A program made the translations under genes and the position numbers. The notes under the pieces were generated by a model. It worked only from the letters and a program-made list of their open reading frames with translations, did not search any database and was not told the origin of the DNA. Shown one piece after another: positions 1 through 5,760 of a stretch of DNA of 10,833 nucleotides. Source of the stretch: Paenibacillus sp. (GTDB taxonomy: Bacteria; Bacillota; Bacilli; Paenibacillales; Paenibacillaceae); the NCBI GenBank assembly GCA_029256665.1, contig JAQSXN010000072.1:1-10833 (forward strand), read 5' to 3'. Position 1 is the first letter of the stretch; every line of letters begins with the position of its first letter.

Positions 1-69
1 GGGGCCAAACGTTCCGCGGAGCGCGCGGGCGAGATCGGCGCCGCCATCGAGAGGAGCATCACGGAATGA
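1..69 (+). CDS. C-terminal tail of an unidentified upstream gene (partial)
   Basis: Frame 1 is open from the window edge to a TGA at 67-69 and encodes only about 22 residues, rich in Ala, Glu, Arg and Ile. The stop overlaps the ATG of mtnW in an ATGA arrangement, so this gene almost certainly lies in the same operon and is translationally coupled to mtnW. In related bacteria, methionine salvage genes (mtnA, mtnK or the aminotransferase mtnE) often sit in this position. The fragment is too short to identify and I do not recognise it. Confidence 0.6.
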   Translation, partial: GAKRSAERAGEIGAAIERSITE

Positions 70-1295
70 GCATGTGCATCGCGACTTACCGTTCCTACGA
101 CGACAAAGCCGATTTCAACAAAAAAGCGGCGTCCATCGCGGTCGGCCTGACGGTCGGCAGTTGGACGGAGCTGCCCGAGGCCCAAAAGGCCCAAATGGAA
201 AAACATCTGGGCAAAGTGCTTTCCGTCGAAGCTTATGAGCCTGCGAACGCGGCTCAAGGCGAGCGATACGCGGACATCCGCATCGCCTATCCCGACATCA
301 ACTTTAGCCGCGATATCCCTGCCCTGCTCGTTACGGTGTTCGGCAAACTTTCCATGGACGGCCGGATCAAGCTGATCGATCTGGACTTCTCCGAAGGGTT
401 CGCTTCCGCGTTCCCGGGACCGAAATTTGGTCTTCAAGGCATTCGCGATTACTTGGGCGTACAAGAGCGTCCGCTGCTGATGAGCATCTTCAAGTCGGTC
501 GTCGGCCACGACCTCGGCGGCTTGCGCGACCAATTCTACAAACAAGCGCTCGGAGGCGTCGACCTGATCAAGGACGACGAAATATTGTTCGAGAATCCGC
601 TCACTCCGCTGGAGAAGCGCGTGGAGACGTGCATGGAAGCCGCGCGGCAAGCGTCGGAGGAGACGGGCCAAAAGCTGCTTTACGCCGTCAACTTGACGGG
701 ACCGACCTCCCAGCTTGCCGCGAACGCGCGCAAAGCGATCGCCGCCGGCGCCAACGCCTTGCTCTTTAACGTGCTGGCATACGGCTACGACGCGCTGCAC
801 GAGCTTAGCAGCGACTCCGGCATCAGCGTGCCGATCGCCGCGCATCCGGCCATGGCTGGCGCCATGTACCCGTCGCCGCATTACGGCATCTCGGCGTCCT
901 TGCTGCTAGGCAAGCTCATGAGGCTGGCGGGCGCCGATCTCGCGCTGTTCCCTTCGCCGTACGGCTCCGTCGTCATGCCGAAGGCCGAAAACCTGGCCGT
1001 AAAGGAGGCGCTGCTGCAGCCGCTCCACGGGCTCAAAGCCTCGTTCCCTGTGCCGTCTGCCGGCATTCACCCCGGACTCGTCCCGCTTATCTTGCAAGAC
1101 TTCGGCACCGATGTCGTCGTGAACGCGGGAGGCGGCATCCATGGGCATCCGATGGGAACGGCGGCGGGCGGACAAGCCTTCCGTCAGGCGATCGCGGCTA
1201 CCCTCGCGGGGACGCCGTTGCGGCAAGCCGCTGCGCAGCCAGGCCATGAAGCGCTTGCGTCAGCCATCGAAGCATGGGGGATCAGAGAAGCATGA
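66..1295 (+). CDS. mtnW: 2,3-diketo-5-methylthiopentyl-1-phosphate enolase (RuBisCO-like protein)
   Basis: This 409-residue cytoplasmic enzyme catalyses enolisation of 2,3-diketo-5-methylthiopentyl-1-phosphate in methionine salvage. It belongs to the form IV RuBisCO-like proteins and does not fix CO2. Visible signatures are FGKLSMDG (92-99; Lys94 probably corresponds to the general base), RPLLMSIFK (135-143), and GGVDLIKDDE (163-172). In the last motif Lys169 is the residue expected to be carbamylated, and Asp171 and Glu172 are expected to bind Mg2+. PSPYGS (296-301) and GGGIHGHPMG (355-364) form the phosphate-binding loops. Length is normal for the family. An AGGAG at 52-56 lies 9 bases before the ATG, and the start overlaps the preceding stop. 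The downstream mtnX begins inside its own stop (ATGA), so the two are coupled. All expected catalytic motifs are present, so the gene appears functional. The assignment is by motif and by the neighbouring mtnX and mtnB. Confidence 0.96.
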   Translation: MSMCIATYRSYDDKADFNKKAASIAVGLTVGSWTELPEAQKAQMEKHLGKVLSVEAYEPANAAQGERYADIRIAYPDINFSRDIPALLVTVFGKLSMDGRIKLIDLDFSEGFASAFPGPKFGLQGIRDYLGVQERPLLMSIFKSVVGHDLGGLRDQFYKQALGGVDLIKDDEILFENPLTPLEKRVETCMEAARQASEETGQKLLYAVNLTGPTSQLAANARKAIAAGANALLFNVLAYGYDALHELSSDSGISVPIAAHPAMAGAMYPSPHYGISASLLLGKLMRLAGADLALFPSPYGSVVMPKAENLAVKEALLQPLHGLKASFPVPSAGIHPGLVPLILQDFGTDVVVNAGGGIHGHPMGTAAGGQAFRQAIAATLAGTPLRQAAAQPGHEALASAIEAWGIREA

Positions 1296-1972
1296 CAAAA
1301 GAAACGACAACCAAGAAACGCATCGTGTTCTGCGACTTTGACGGCACGATCACCGAAAACGACAATATCATCGCCATCATCAAACATTTTAATCCCGCAG
1401 GCTGGGAAGACATCGCGACGCGGACGATCGCGACCGAAATTTCGGTCAAGGAAGGCGTTGGACAATTGTTCCGCCTCCTCCCTTCGACGCTCGAACGCGC
1501 AGTCGTCGATTTCGGCATTTCGAACGCGAGAATCCGCAGCGGTTTTCCCGAATTCCTGGCTTATTGCAAGGATAACGACATCGACTTCTACGTCACGAGC
1601 GGCGGCATCGACTTTTTTGTCTATCCCATTTTGGAGTCGTTCGATATTCCGCGCGATCATATTTATTGCAACGGAAGCGACTTCGGCGGCGATCGGATCG
1701 AGATTTTGTGGCCTAACCCATGCGACGGCCATTGCGCGAACGATTGCGGCATGTGCAAGACGACGATCATGCGCCGGTTCTCTTCGGACGACTACGAGCG
1801 AATCATCATTGGGGACAGCGTGACGGACTTCGAAGGCGCCAAGCTGGCAGACGTCGTGTATTCCCGTTCCCACCTGACCGTCAAATGCGAGGAGCTCGGA
1901 CTTGCCCACACGAAGTTCGAGACGTTTCACGATATTATCTCCGCCATGAGGGCGGAGCAGAAAGGATCCTAA
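1292..1972 (+). CDS. mtnX: 2-hydroxy-3-keto-5-methylthiopentenyl-1-phosphate phosphatase
   Basis: This 226-residue HAD-superfamily phosphatase removes phosphate from the MtnW product to give the acireductone. HAD motif I is FCDFDGT (13-19) with nucleophile Asp15 and acid/base Asp17. Motif II is VTSGG (101-105), Lys156 fits motif III, and motif IV is GDSVTD (174-179). A cysteine-rich stretch (Cys144, 148, 152 and 155) sits just before motif III. The ATG at 1292 overlaps the mtnW stop (ATGA) and has a purine-rich GAGAAG just upstream. An in-frame ATG at 1274 would add six residues and put the start 22 bases inside mtnW. The later start fits the coupling pattern of the operon and places motif I at the usual distance from the N terminus. 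Pairing with mtnW separates this protein from the bifunctional MtnC enolase-phosphatases of Proteobacteria. Confidence 0.94.
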   Translation: MTKETTTKKRIVFCDFDGTITENDNIIAIIKHFNPAGWEDIATRTIATEISVKEGVGQLFRLLPSTLERAVVDFGISNARIRSGFPEFLAYCKDNDIDFYVTSGGIDFFVYPILESFDIPRDHIYCNGSDFGGDRIEILWPNPCDGHCANDCGMCKTTIMRRFSSDDYERIIIGDSVTDFEGAKLADVVYSRSHLTVKCEELGLAHTKFETFHDIISAMRAEQKGS

Positions 1973-1976
1973 CGAC

Positions 1977-2633
1977 ATGACCTTCTCATCCGTTCGCACG
2001 GAACAAAAACAAAGCGCGCTCGCGGAGCTTCGCGAAGTCAAGGAGCTGTTCGCCTCGCGCGGCTGGTTCCCCGGCACTAGCGGCAATTTATCCGTGCGCG
2101 TCGGCGACTATTCGCCGGAGCAATTCCAATTTGCCATTACGGCCAGCGGCAAAGACAAAACCGTTCACACGCCGGAGGATTATTTGTTCGTCGATCAGGA
2201 CGGCAAACCATGCGAATCCACGTCGCTCAAACCATCCGCGGAGACGCTCATCCATTGCGAGATTTATCGCCTGACCGGCGCGGGAGCCATCTTCCACGTG
2301 CACACCGTCTTCAATAGCGTCATTTCCGAATATTTCTGGGACCGCAAGTCGGTGCCGGTAGACGGCGTGGAGCTGATCAAAGGATTTAACATTTGGGACG
2401 AGGAAGCGCATATCGACATTCCGATCGTGTCCAACTTCGCCCATATCCCGTCCATCGTACCCGAGATTACGGAACGTCTGACGGATCGCATTCCGGGCAT
2501 ATTGCTCCGCAAGCACGGCATTTACGCTTGGGGCGCCAACGCGTTCGAAGCGAAACGCCATCTGGAGGCGTTCGAATTCCTATTCGAATACGTCTACCGC
2601 TGGGAGCTGCTGAAGAACGGACGCCGCGACTAA
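1977..2633 (+). CDS. mtnB: Methylthioribulose-1-phosphate dehydratase
   Basis: This 218-residue member of the zinc-dependent class II aldolase/adducin family dehydrates 5-methylthioribulose-1-phosphate to the diketo compound used by MtnW, so it acts just before its two upstream neighbours in the pathway. Family signatures are GTSGNLSVR (33-41), the PSAET segment (86-90) whose Glu89 is near the expected catalytic position, the zinc-binding HVH (His107 and His109), and KHGIYAWG (179-186), whose His180 is the expected third zinc ligand. Length matches the family. The start lies 4 bases after the mtnX stop, and AAAGGAT at 1961-1967 is a modest ribosome binding site overlapping the end of mtnX. 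It is the last gene of the operon in this window. L-fuculose-phosphate aldolase is the main look-alike, but the context favours MtnB. Confidence 0.94.
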   Translation: MTFSSVRTEQKQSALAELREVKELFASRGWFPGTSGNLSVRVGDYSPEQFQFAITASGKDKTVHTPEDYLFVDQDGKPCESTSLKPSAETLIHCEIYRLTGAGAIFHVHTVFNSVISEYFWDRKSVPVDGVELIKGFNIWDEEAHIDIPIVSNFAHIPSIVPEITERLTDRIPGILLRKHGIYAWGANAFEAKRHLEAFEFLFEYVYRWELLKNGRRD

Positions 2634-2747
2634 ACTCGCGAACGACCAAGGTGAAACGGCTGACGCCGTCCTTGGCGCCGCAGCGCGTTACATTCCTAGA
2701 TTTATAGGCTCAGAATAGAGAAAACTTTTACTTTCTTATATTTAACA
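2634..2747. other. Intergenic spacer between convergent mtnB and dnaD
   Basis: There is no credible gene here. It holds an imperfect inverted repeat at 2646-2675, with outer arms CCAAGG/CCTTGG, inner arms ACGGC/GCCGT, a four-base bulge and a TGAC loop. This could form an RNA hairpin just after the mtnB stop, but no T-run follows. The remainder (about 2686-2747) is AT-rich and unremarkable. Confidence 0.5.
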
Positions 2748-2793
2748 AACCCGGTATCCGGCGCGGACTTCGAGGTCTGCGCGGATCCGGGTT
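2748..2793. terminator. Bidirectional terminator hairpin between mtnB and dnaD
   Basis: The outer arms AACCCGG and CCGGGTT and inner arms CGCGGAC and GTCTGCG form a long stem with two single-base bulges, one G-U pair and a small TTCGAG loop. On the plus strand it is followed by a T-rich stretch (about 2792-2809). On the minus strand it is followed by TTTGTTAAAT. It lies between convergent genes and could stop both the mtn transcript and dnaD. Confidence 0.75.
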
Positions 2794-2812
2794 GTTTTGC
2801 GTTTCTATTTGG

Positions 2813-3496
2813 TCAATTGCGCCCTCCGTAGAATCGGTCGTTGCGCGCTCGCGCTTCGTCGGCGTTGGTGATGCGGTTGCGCGCCCATTCGATTAGAATA
2901 CGATCGATATACCGGAGATTAAGTTTGCCCGCGAACACCGCTTCTTTGAGCGCGAACAAGATGATCTCTTCCGTGTAACGGTCTTGATCGAGCCAGCCGC
3001 TAATCGTCTCGCATTCGTACGGCGACAGCAGGCGGCCGAACTCCTGCTCGAAGGTCGAGAACAGATCGGACGACGGCGCCTTCGCGCGGGACGGAGGAGC
3101 TTGCCGTTCCGCCTTCTTGGACGTTCTCTTTTCTTCCGCCGCTTTTTCCGAGGCTTTCATCAGCCATCCCGTCCAGTTGTACCGTTCCGCCTGCATGCCC
3201 GTGTCCCCGTCGACATAGTCGTCGATGGTCAAGAATCCGTCCTTGATCAGCCGGCTGATCCGCTCGCTAACGGTTCGAGGCGTCGTTCCCGTCCGCTCGG
3301 CCAGTTGCTCCATCGTCGGGAAATCCATCTGATCGCCTTGCGCGTACGACATGAGATGCAGCAGCAATAACACATCGCTATCCTTCAGCCCCAAGCCTCC
3401 CGCGGTGCGGAGCAGCACATGCGGCAGGAACACGCCGCCCTCCGCCATCGACGCGGACCACCCGTGCGCGTATGCCTTCCAGAGCTCGTCGCTCAT
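2813..3496 (-). CDS. dnaD: DnaD-family primosomal replication protein
   Basis: This 227-residue protein resembles DnaD, which remodels DNA and takes part with DnaA, DnaB and DnaI in loading the replicative helicase in Firmicutes. The N-terminal part (about 20-115) is a winged-helix DnaD domain with a clear helix-turn-helix region (TMEQLAERTGTTPRTVSERI, 61-80). A charged Lys/Glu/Pro/Ser linker (about 115-145) leads to the C-terminal DnaB_2-type domain (about 145-210). That domain carries the family's YxxxILxxW signature, YIDRILIEW (196-204), followed by a charged tail suited to DNA binding. Length matches B. subtilis DnaD. An AGGAG lies 9 bases before the ATG. The gene appears to be transcribed alone, with the ackA hairpin upstream and a shared terminator downstream. 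In B. subtilis dnaD lies after asnS, which is not found here. Confidence 0.92.
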   Translation of the reverse strand: MSDELWKAYAHGWSASMAEGGVFLPHVLLRTAGGLGLKDSDVLLLLHLMSYAQGDQMDFPTMEQLAERTGTTPRTVSERISRLIKDGFLTIDDYVDGDTGMQAERYNWTGWLMKASEKAAEEKRTSKKAERQAPPSRAKAPSSDLFSTFEQEFGRLLSPYECETISGWLDQDRYTEEIILFALKEAVFAGKLNLRYIDRILIEWARNRITNADEARARNDRFYGGRN

Positions 3497-3544
3497 GTTG
3501 ATTCACTCCTCTCGCCATTGTCCCTGACCTTCAACTTGAAATGG

Positions 3545-3575
3545 CTGACGCCGCCCCCGACCGGGGCGGCATCAG
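3545..3575 (-). terminator. Hairpin terminator downstream of ackA
   Basis: Thirteen-base arms (3545-3557 and 3563-3575) pair with a single G-U and a five-base loop, giving a very GC-rich stem 12 bases after the ackA stop. The minus-strand 3' flank (CCATTTCAAG) is only weakly T-rich, while the plus-strand flank has GTTTTC. It separates ackA from dnaD, so it most likely ends the hbd-ackA transcript, perhaps leakily. Confidence 0.6.
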
Positions 3576-3587
3576 TTTTCGAACGAT

Positions 3588-4787
3588 CTATTTCATAGCC
3601 AGCTTGTATGTATCTCTGGCGATCAACAATTCTTCGTTCGTCGGCACGACGAGCACTTTGACCCTGGAGTCCGGCGTCGAGATGTCGCGCGCCGTCTTCT
3701 TTCGTTCGGCGTTAAGCGCGTCGTCCAGCTCGATCCCAAGAAACGTGATGCCGTCGCATACCGCCTTTCGCAGCGTAGCCGAATTTTCGCCTACGCCTGC
3801 CGTAAACAGCAACACGTCGATGCCGTTCATCGCGGCGGCGTACGCGCCGATATATTTTTTGAGCCGGTAGACGTACATGTCGAATGCCAGCTTCGCGTTG
3901 GCATCGCCTTCCGACATCGCCTCTTCGACTTCCCGCATGTCGCTGCTAAGCCCAGATATCGCCTGCATGCCGCTATGCTTGTTCAGCATGGAGTTGACTT
4001 CGTTCAGCGTCAGCTCTTCCTTGTTCATGACGAAAGGTACGATTGCCGGATCGATGTCTCCGCTGCGCGTTCCCATCCTCAATCCCTCCAGCGGCGTCAT
4101 CCCCATGCTGGTATCCAGCGTCTTGCCGTCCATGATCGCGGCGCAGCTGGCGCCGTTGCCGATATGGCAAGTTACCAGCTTGAGCGATTCCAGCGGCTTG
4201 TTCAAGTAACGCGCCGCGGCTTCGCTGACGTAGGAATGGGACGTTCCGTGGAAGCCGTACCGACGGATCTTATGCCTGCGGTACAGCACTTTCGGTATCG
4301 GGTAGAGGTACGACGTCTCCGGCATCGTCTGATGGAACGCCGTGTCGAACACGACGACCTGAGGAACGCCCGGCATATTCGCGTCTACCGCGTTGATGCC
4401 CATCATGTGCGCGGGATTGTGGAGCGGCGCAAGATCGAACAATCGTTTGATCTCCGCTTTCACTTCGGGCGTAACGATGACGGAATGCTTGAACGCCTCG
4501 CCGCCATGCACGATTCGGTGACCGACCGCGTCGATCTCGTCCATGGAGGAGAGCACGCCGTGCGCCGGATGGATCAGCATGTCGATGACCCGTTTGACCG
4601 CCGTCACGTGATCGAGAATTTCGCTGACGTCGCGCGCCTCCGGCTTTCCGGCAGGCTCGTGGGTCACGATCGAGGAATCCATGCCGATTCTCTCCACGCG
4701 GCCGCTTGCCAGCACCGATTCGTCCGTCATATTATAAAGCTGGTATTTCAATGAAGAGCTGCCGGCGTTAATTACGAGTACCTTCAT
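3588..4787 (-). CDS. ackA: Acetate kinase
   Basis: This 399-residue cytoplasmic ASKHA-fold kinase interconverts acetate plus ATP and acetyl phosphate plus ADP. The N-terminal family signature VINAGSSSLKYQL (5-17) is present. Residues match the positions defined in Methanosarcina acetate kinase: Asn7, Arg91 (HRIVHGGE), Asp148 (VFDTAFH), His180 (GFHGTSH), Arg241 (GTRSGD) and Glu385 (PTNEE). The nucleotide-binding loops HIGNGAS (208-214) and FTAGVGENS (328-336) are intact. Length is normal. The ATG overlaps the stop of the upstream dehydrogenase gene (ATGA), with GGAG about 10 bases upstream inside that gene, so the two are translationally coupled. No phosphotransacetylase gene is nearby. A related butyrate or propionate kinase is possible given the acyl-CoA dehydrogenase partner, but the sequence reads as a typical acetate kinase. 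Confidence 0.95.
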   Translation of the reverse strand: MKVLVINAGSSSLKYQLYNMTDESVLASGRVERIGMDSSIVTHEPAGKPEARDVSEILDHVTAVKRVIDMLIHPAHGVLSSMDEIDAVGHRIVHGGEAFKHSVIVTPEVKAEIKRLFDLAPLHNPAHMMGINAVDANMPGVPQVVVFDTAFHQTMPETSYLYPIPKVLYRRHKIRRYGFHGTSHSYVSEAAARYLNKPLESLKLVTCHIGNGASCAAIMDGKTLDTSMGMTPLEGLRMGTRSGDIDPAIVPFVMNKEELTLNEVNSMLNKHSGMQAISGLSSDMREVEEAMSEGDANAKLAFDMYVYRLKKYIGAYAAAMNGIDVLLFTAGVGENSATLRKAVCDGITFLGIELDDALNAERKKTARDISTPDSRVKVLVVPTNEELLIARDTYKLAMK

Positions 4788-5656
4788 GAAAGTCGATCTC
4801 CGTCCTTATCGTAGTGGAAAAATCCGACGCCCGACTTCACGCCGAGATGTCCGCCGCGAACCATCTTCTTGAGCACGATGGACGGACGGTACTTCAGTTC
4901 GCCGTATTCGCGGAACATACGTTCGAGCGCGGCCAGCACGGAATCCAAGCCGAAGCGGTCCGCCATCTCGAAGCGACCGTGCTGGAACGAATACCCGATT
5001 CGCATCGCGCTATCGATGTCGGCCGCCGAAGCTACGCCTTCCTCCAGCACGTGGAGCGCTTCGTTGATAAACAAACAGATCAAACGAGTCGTCACGAAGC
5101 CCGGCGATTCGAATACCATGACGCCCTTTTTCTGGATGACCTCCTCTACGAAATATTTGGTCCGTGAGAACGTCTCTTCCGACGTTTTGAGACCGCGGAC
5201 GATCTCCACGAGATCGATTTTGAATACGGGATATATGAAATGAAGGCCGATGACGCGCTGCGGAATGGCCGTCACGCTTGCCAGCTCGGTCAAGCTGAGC
5301 GTCGACGTGTTGCTTGCCAGTATCGTTCCTTCGCCGCATATGGCGTCCAGCTTGCGGAACACTTCTTTTTTGGCATCCAGATCCTCCGTAATCGTCTCGA
5401 TGACCAGCTCGCAATCCGACAGCTCGTCGTAAGCGGTCGCCGACTTCACTCTCGACAGGATCAGCTTTTTCTCGGCGCCGGTAAGCGCCCACTTCTCGAT
5501 CTGCTTGTCCAGACTGATCTCGATCATCTGTAGCCCATAGGCCAATCGTTCCGCCGATTGCTCCATGACGAGCACGTCGAGGCCCTTAGCGGCCAACATC
5601 TCCGCGATGCCTTGACCCATCGTTCCGATTCCAATAACGCCAACTTTCTTAATCAT
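4784..5656 (-). CDS. 3-hydroxyacyl-CoA dehydrogenase family protein, probable 3-hydroxybutyryl-CoA dehydrogenase (divergent)
   Basis: This 290-residue NAD-dependent dehydrogenase has an N-terminal Rossmann fold and a C-terminal helical domain. The dinucleotide motif GIGTMGQG is at 9-16. ASNTSTLSLTELA (114-126) and the catalytic pair His139 (GLHF) and Glu151 (LVEIV) are kept. Several usually constant positions differ: the Asn of the HFFNP motif is Tyr142, the Asn of the PGFVVNR motif is Thr190, and the substrate-loop NHPMGP is replaced by SFQHGR (223-228). It may therefore act on an unusual hydroxyacyl substrate. I chose the ATG at 5656, which gives the family's normal MIKKVGVIG start. An upstream TTG at 5665 sits only 3 bases from the AAGGAG and is unlikely, although the spacing to the ATG (12 bases) is rather long. 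The gene is coupled to ackA by ATGA. Alternatives are another hydroxyacid or carnitine-type dehydrogenase of the same fold. Confidence 0.85.
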   Translation of the reverse strand: MIKKVGVIGIGTMGQGIAEMLAAKGLDVLVMEQSAERLAYGLQMIEISLDKQIEKWALTGAEKKLILSRVKSATAYDELSDCELVIETITEDLDAKKEVFRKLDAICGEGTILASNTSTLSLTELASVTAIPQRVIGLHFIYPVFKIDLVEIVRGLKTSEETFSRTKYFVEEVIQKKGVMVFESPGFVTTRLICLFINEALHVLEEGVASAADIDSAMRIGYSFQHGRFEMADRFGLDSVLAALERMFREYGELKYRPSIVLKKMVRGGHLGVKSGVGFFHYDKDGDRLS

Positions 5657-5695
5657 GCGATGCAATTGCTCCTTCTAGGTTGATCATTCTCTTTT

Positions 5696-5701
5696 ATTAT
5701 A
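5696..5701 (-). promoter_or_regulatory. Possible -10 box for the dehydrogenase-ackA operon
   Basis: A perfect TATAAT on the minus strand lies about 40 bases before the dehydrogenase ATG, in an AT-rich gap just after the preceding terminator. A TTGACT is present at 5711-5716 but only 9 bases away, too close to be its -35 partner. At a 16-17 base spacing only weak matches (CTTCTT/TTCTTT) occur. No operator was recognised. Confidence 0.3.
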
Positions 5702-5712
5702 ACTAATTTCAG

Positions 5713-5743
5713 TCAAAAAAGAAGGCGAACGCTAGGTTCGCCT
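5713..5743 (-). terminator. Intrinsic terminator of the FtsH-like operon
   Basis: On the minus strand an eight-base stem (AGGCGAAC / GTTCGCCT, at 5736-5743 and 5723-5730) with a five-base loop is followed by TTCTTTTTTGA. This is a textbook Rho-independent terminator, about 18 bases after the stop of the metalloprotease gene. Confidence 0.88.
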
Positions 5744-5760
5744 CCAAATTGTAATAATCG

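Noticed and set aside
1274..1291. Earlier in-frame ATG for mtnX at 1274
   Set aside because: It would increase the overlap with mtnW to 22 bases, while the ATG at 1292 gives the ATGA coupling seen elsewhere in the window.
2646..2675. Hairpin just after mtnB as the main terminator
   Set aside because: The stem has a four-base bulge and no T-run follows. The hairpin at 2748-2793 is a better candidate.
3530..3540. Short palindrome TTCAA-c-TTGAA upstream of dnaD as an operator
   Set aside because: The arms are only five bases and no regulator family or promoter spacing supports it.
3975..4754. Long open frame opposite ackA, and similar long frames opposite the FtsH-like, mtnX and rex genes
   Set aside because: They lie antisense to well-supported genes, have basic, low-complexity compositions, and show no recognisable motifs. 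They are by-products of GC-rich codon use.
5711..5716. TTGACT as the -35 box paired with TATAAT for the dehydrogenase operon
   Set aside because: The spacer is only 9 bases, and the TTGACT lies in the T-run of the upstream terminator.
5657..5760. Possible Rex operator upstream of the dehydrogenase-ackA operon
   Set aside because: Given rex nearby I looked for TTGTGAA-N4-TTCACAA or a close variant. None was found in this gap or in the other intergenic gaps.
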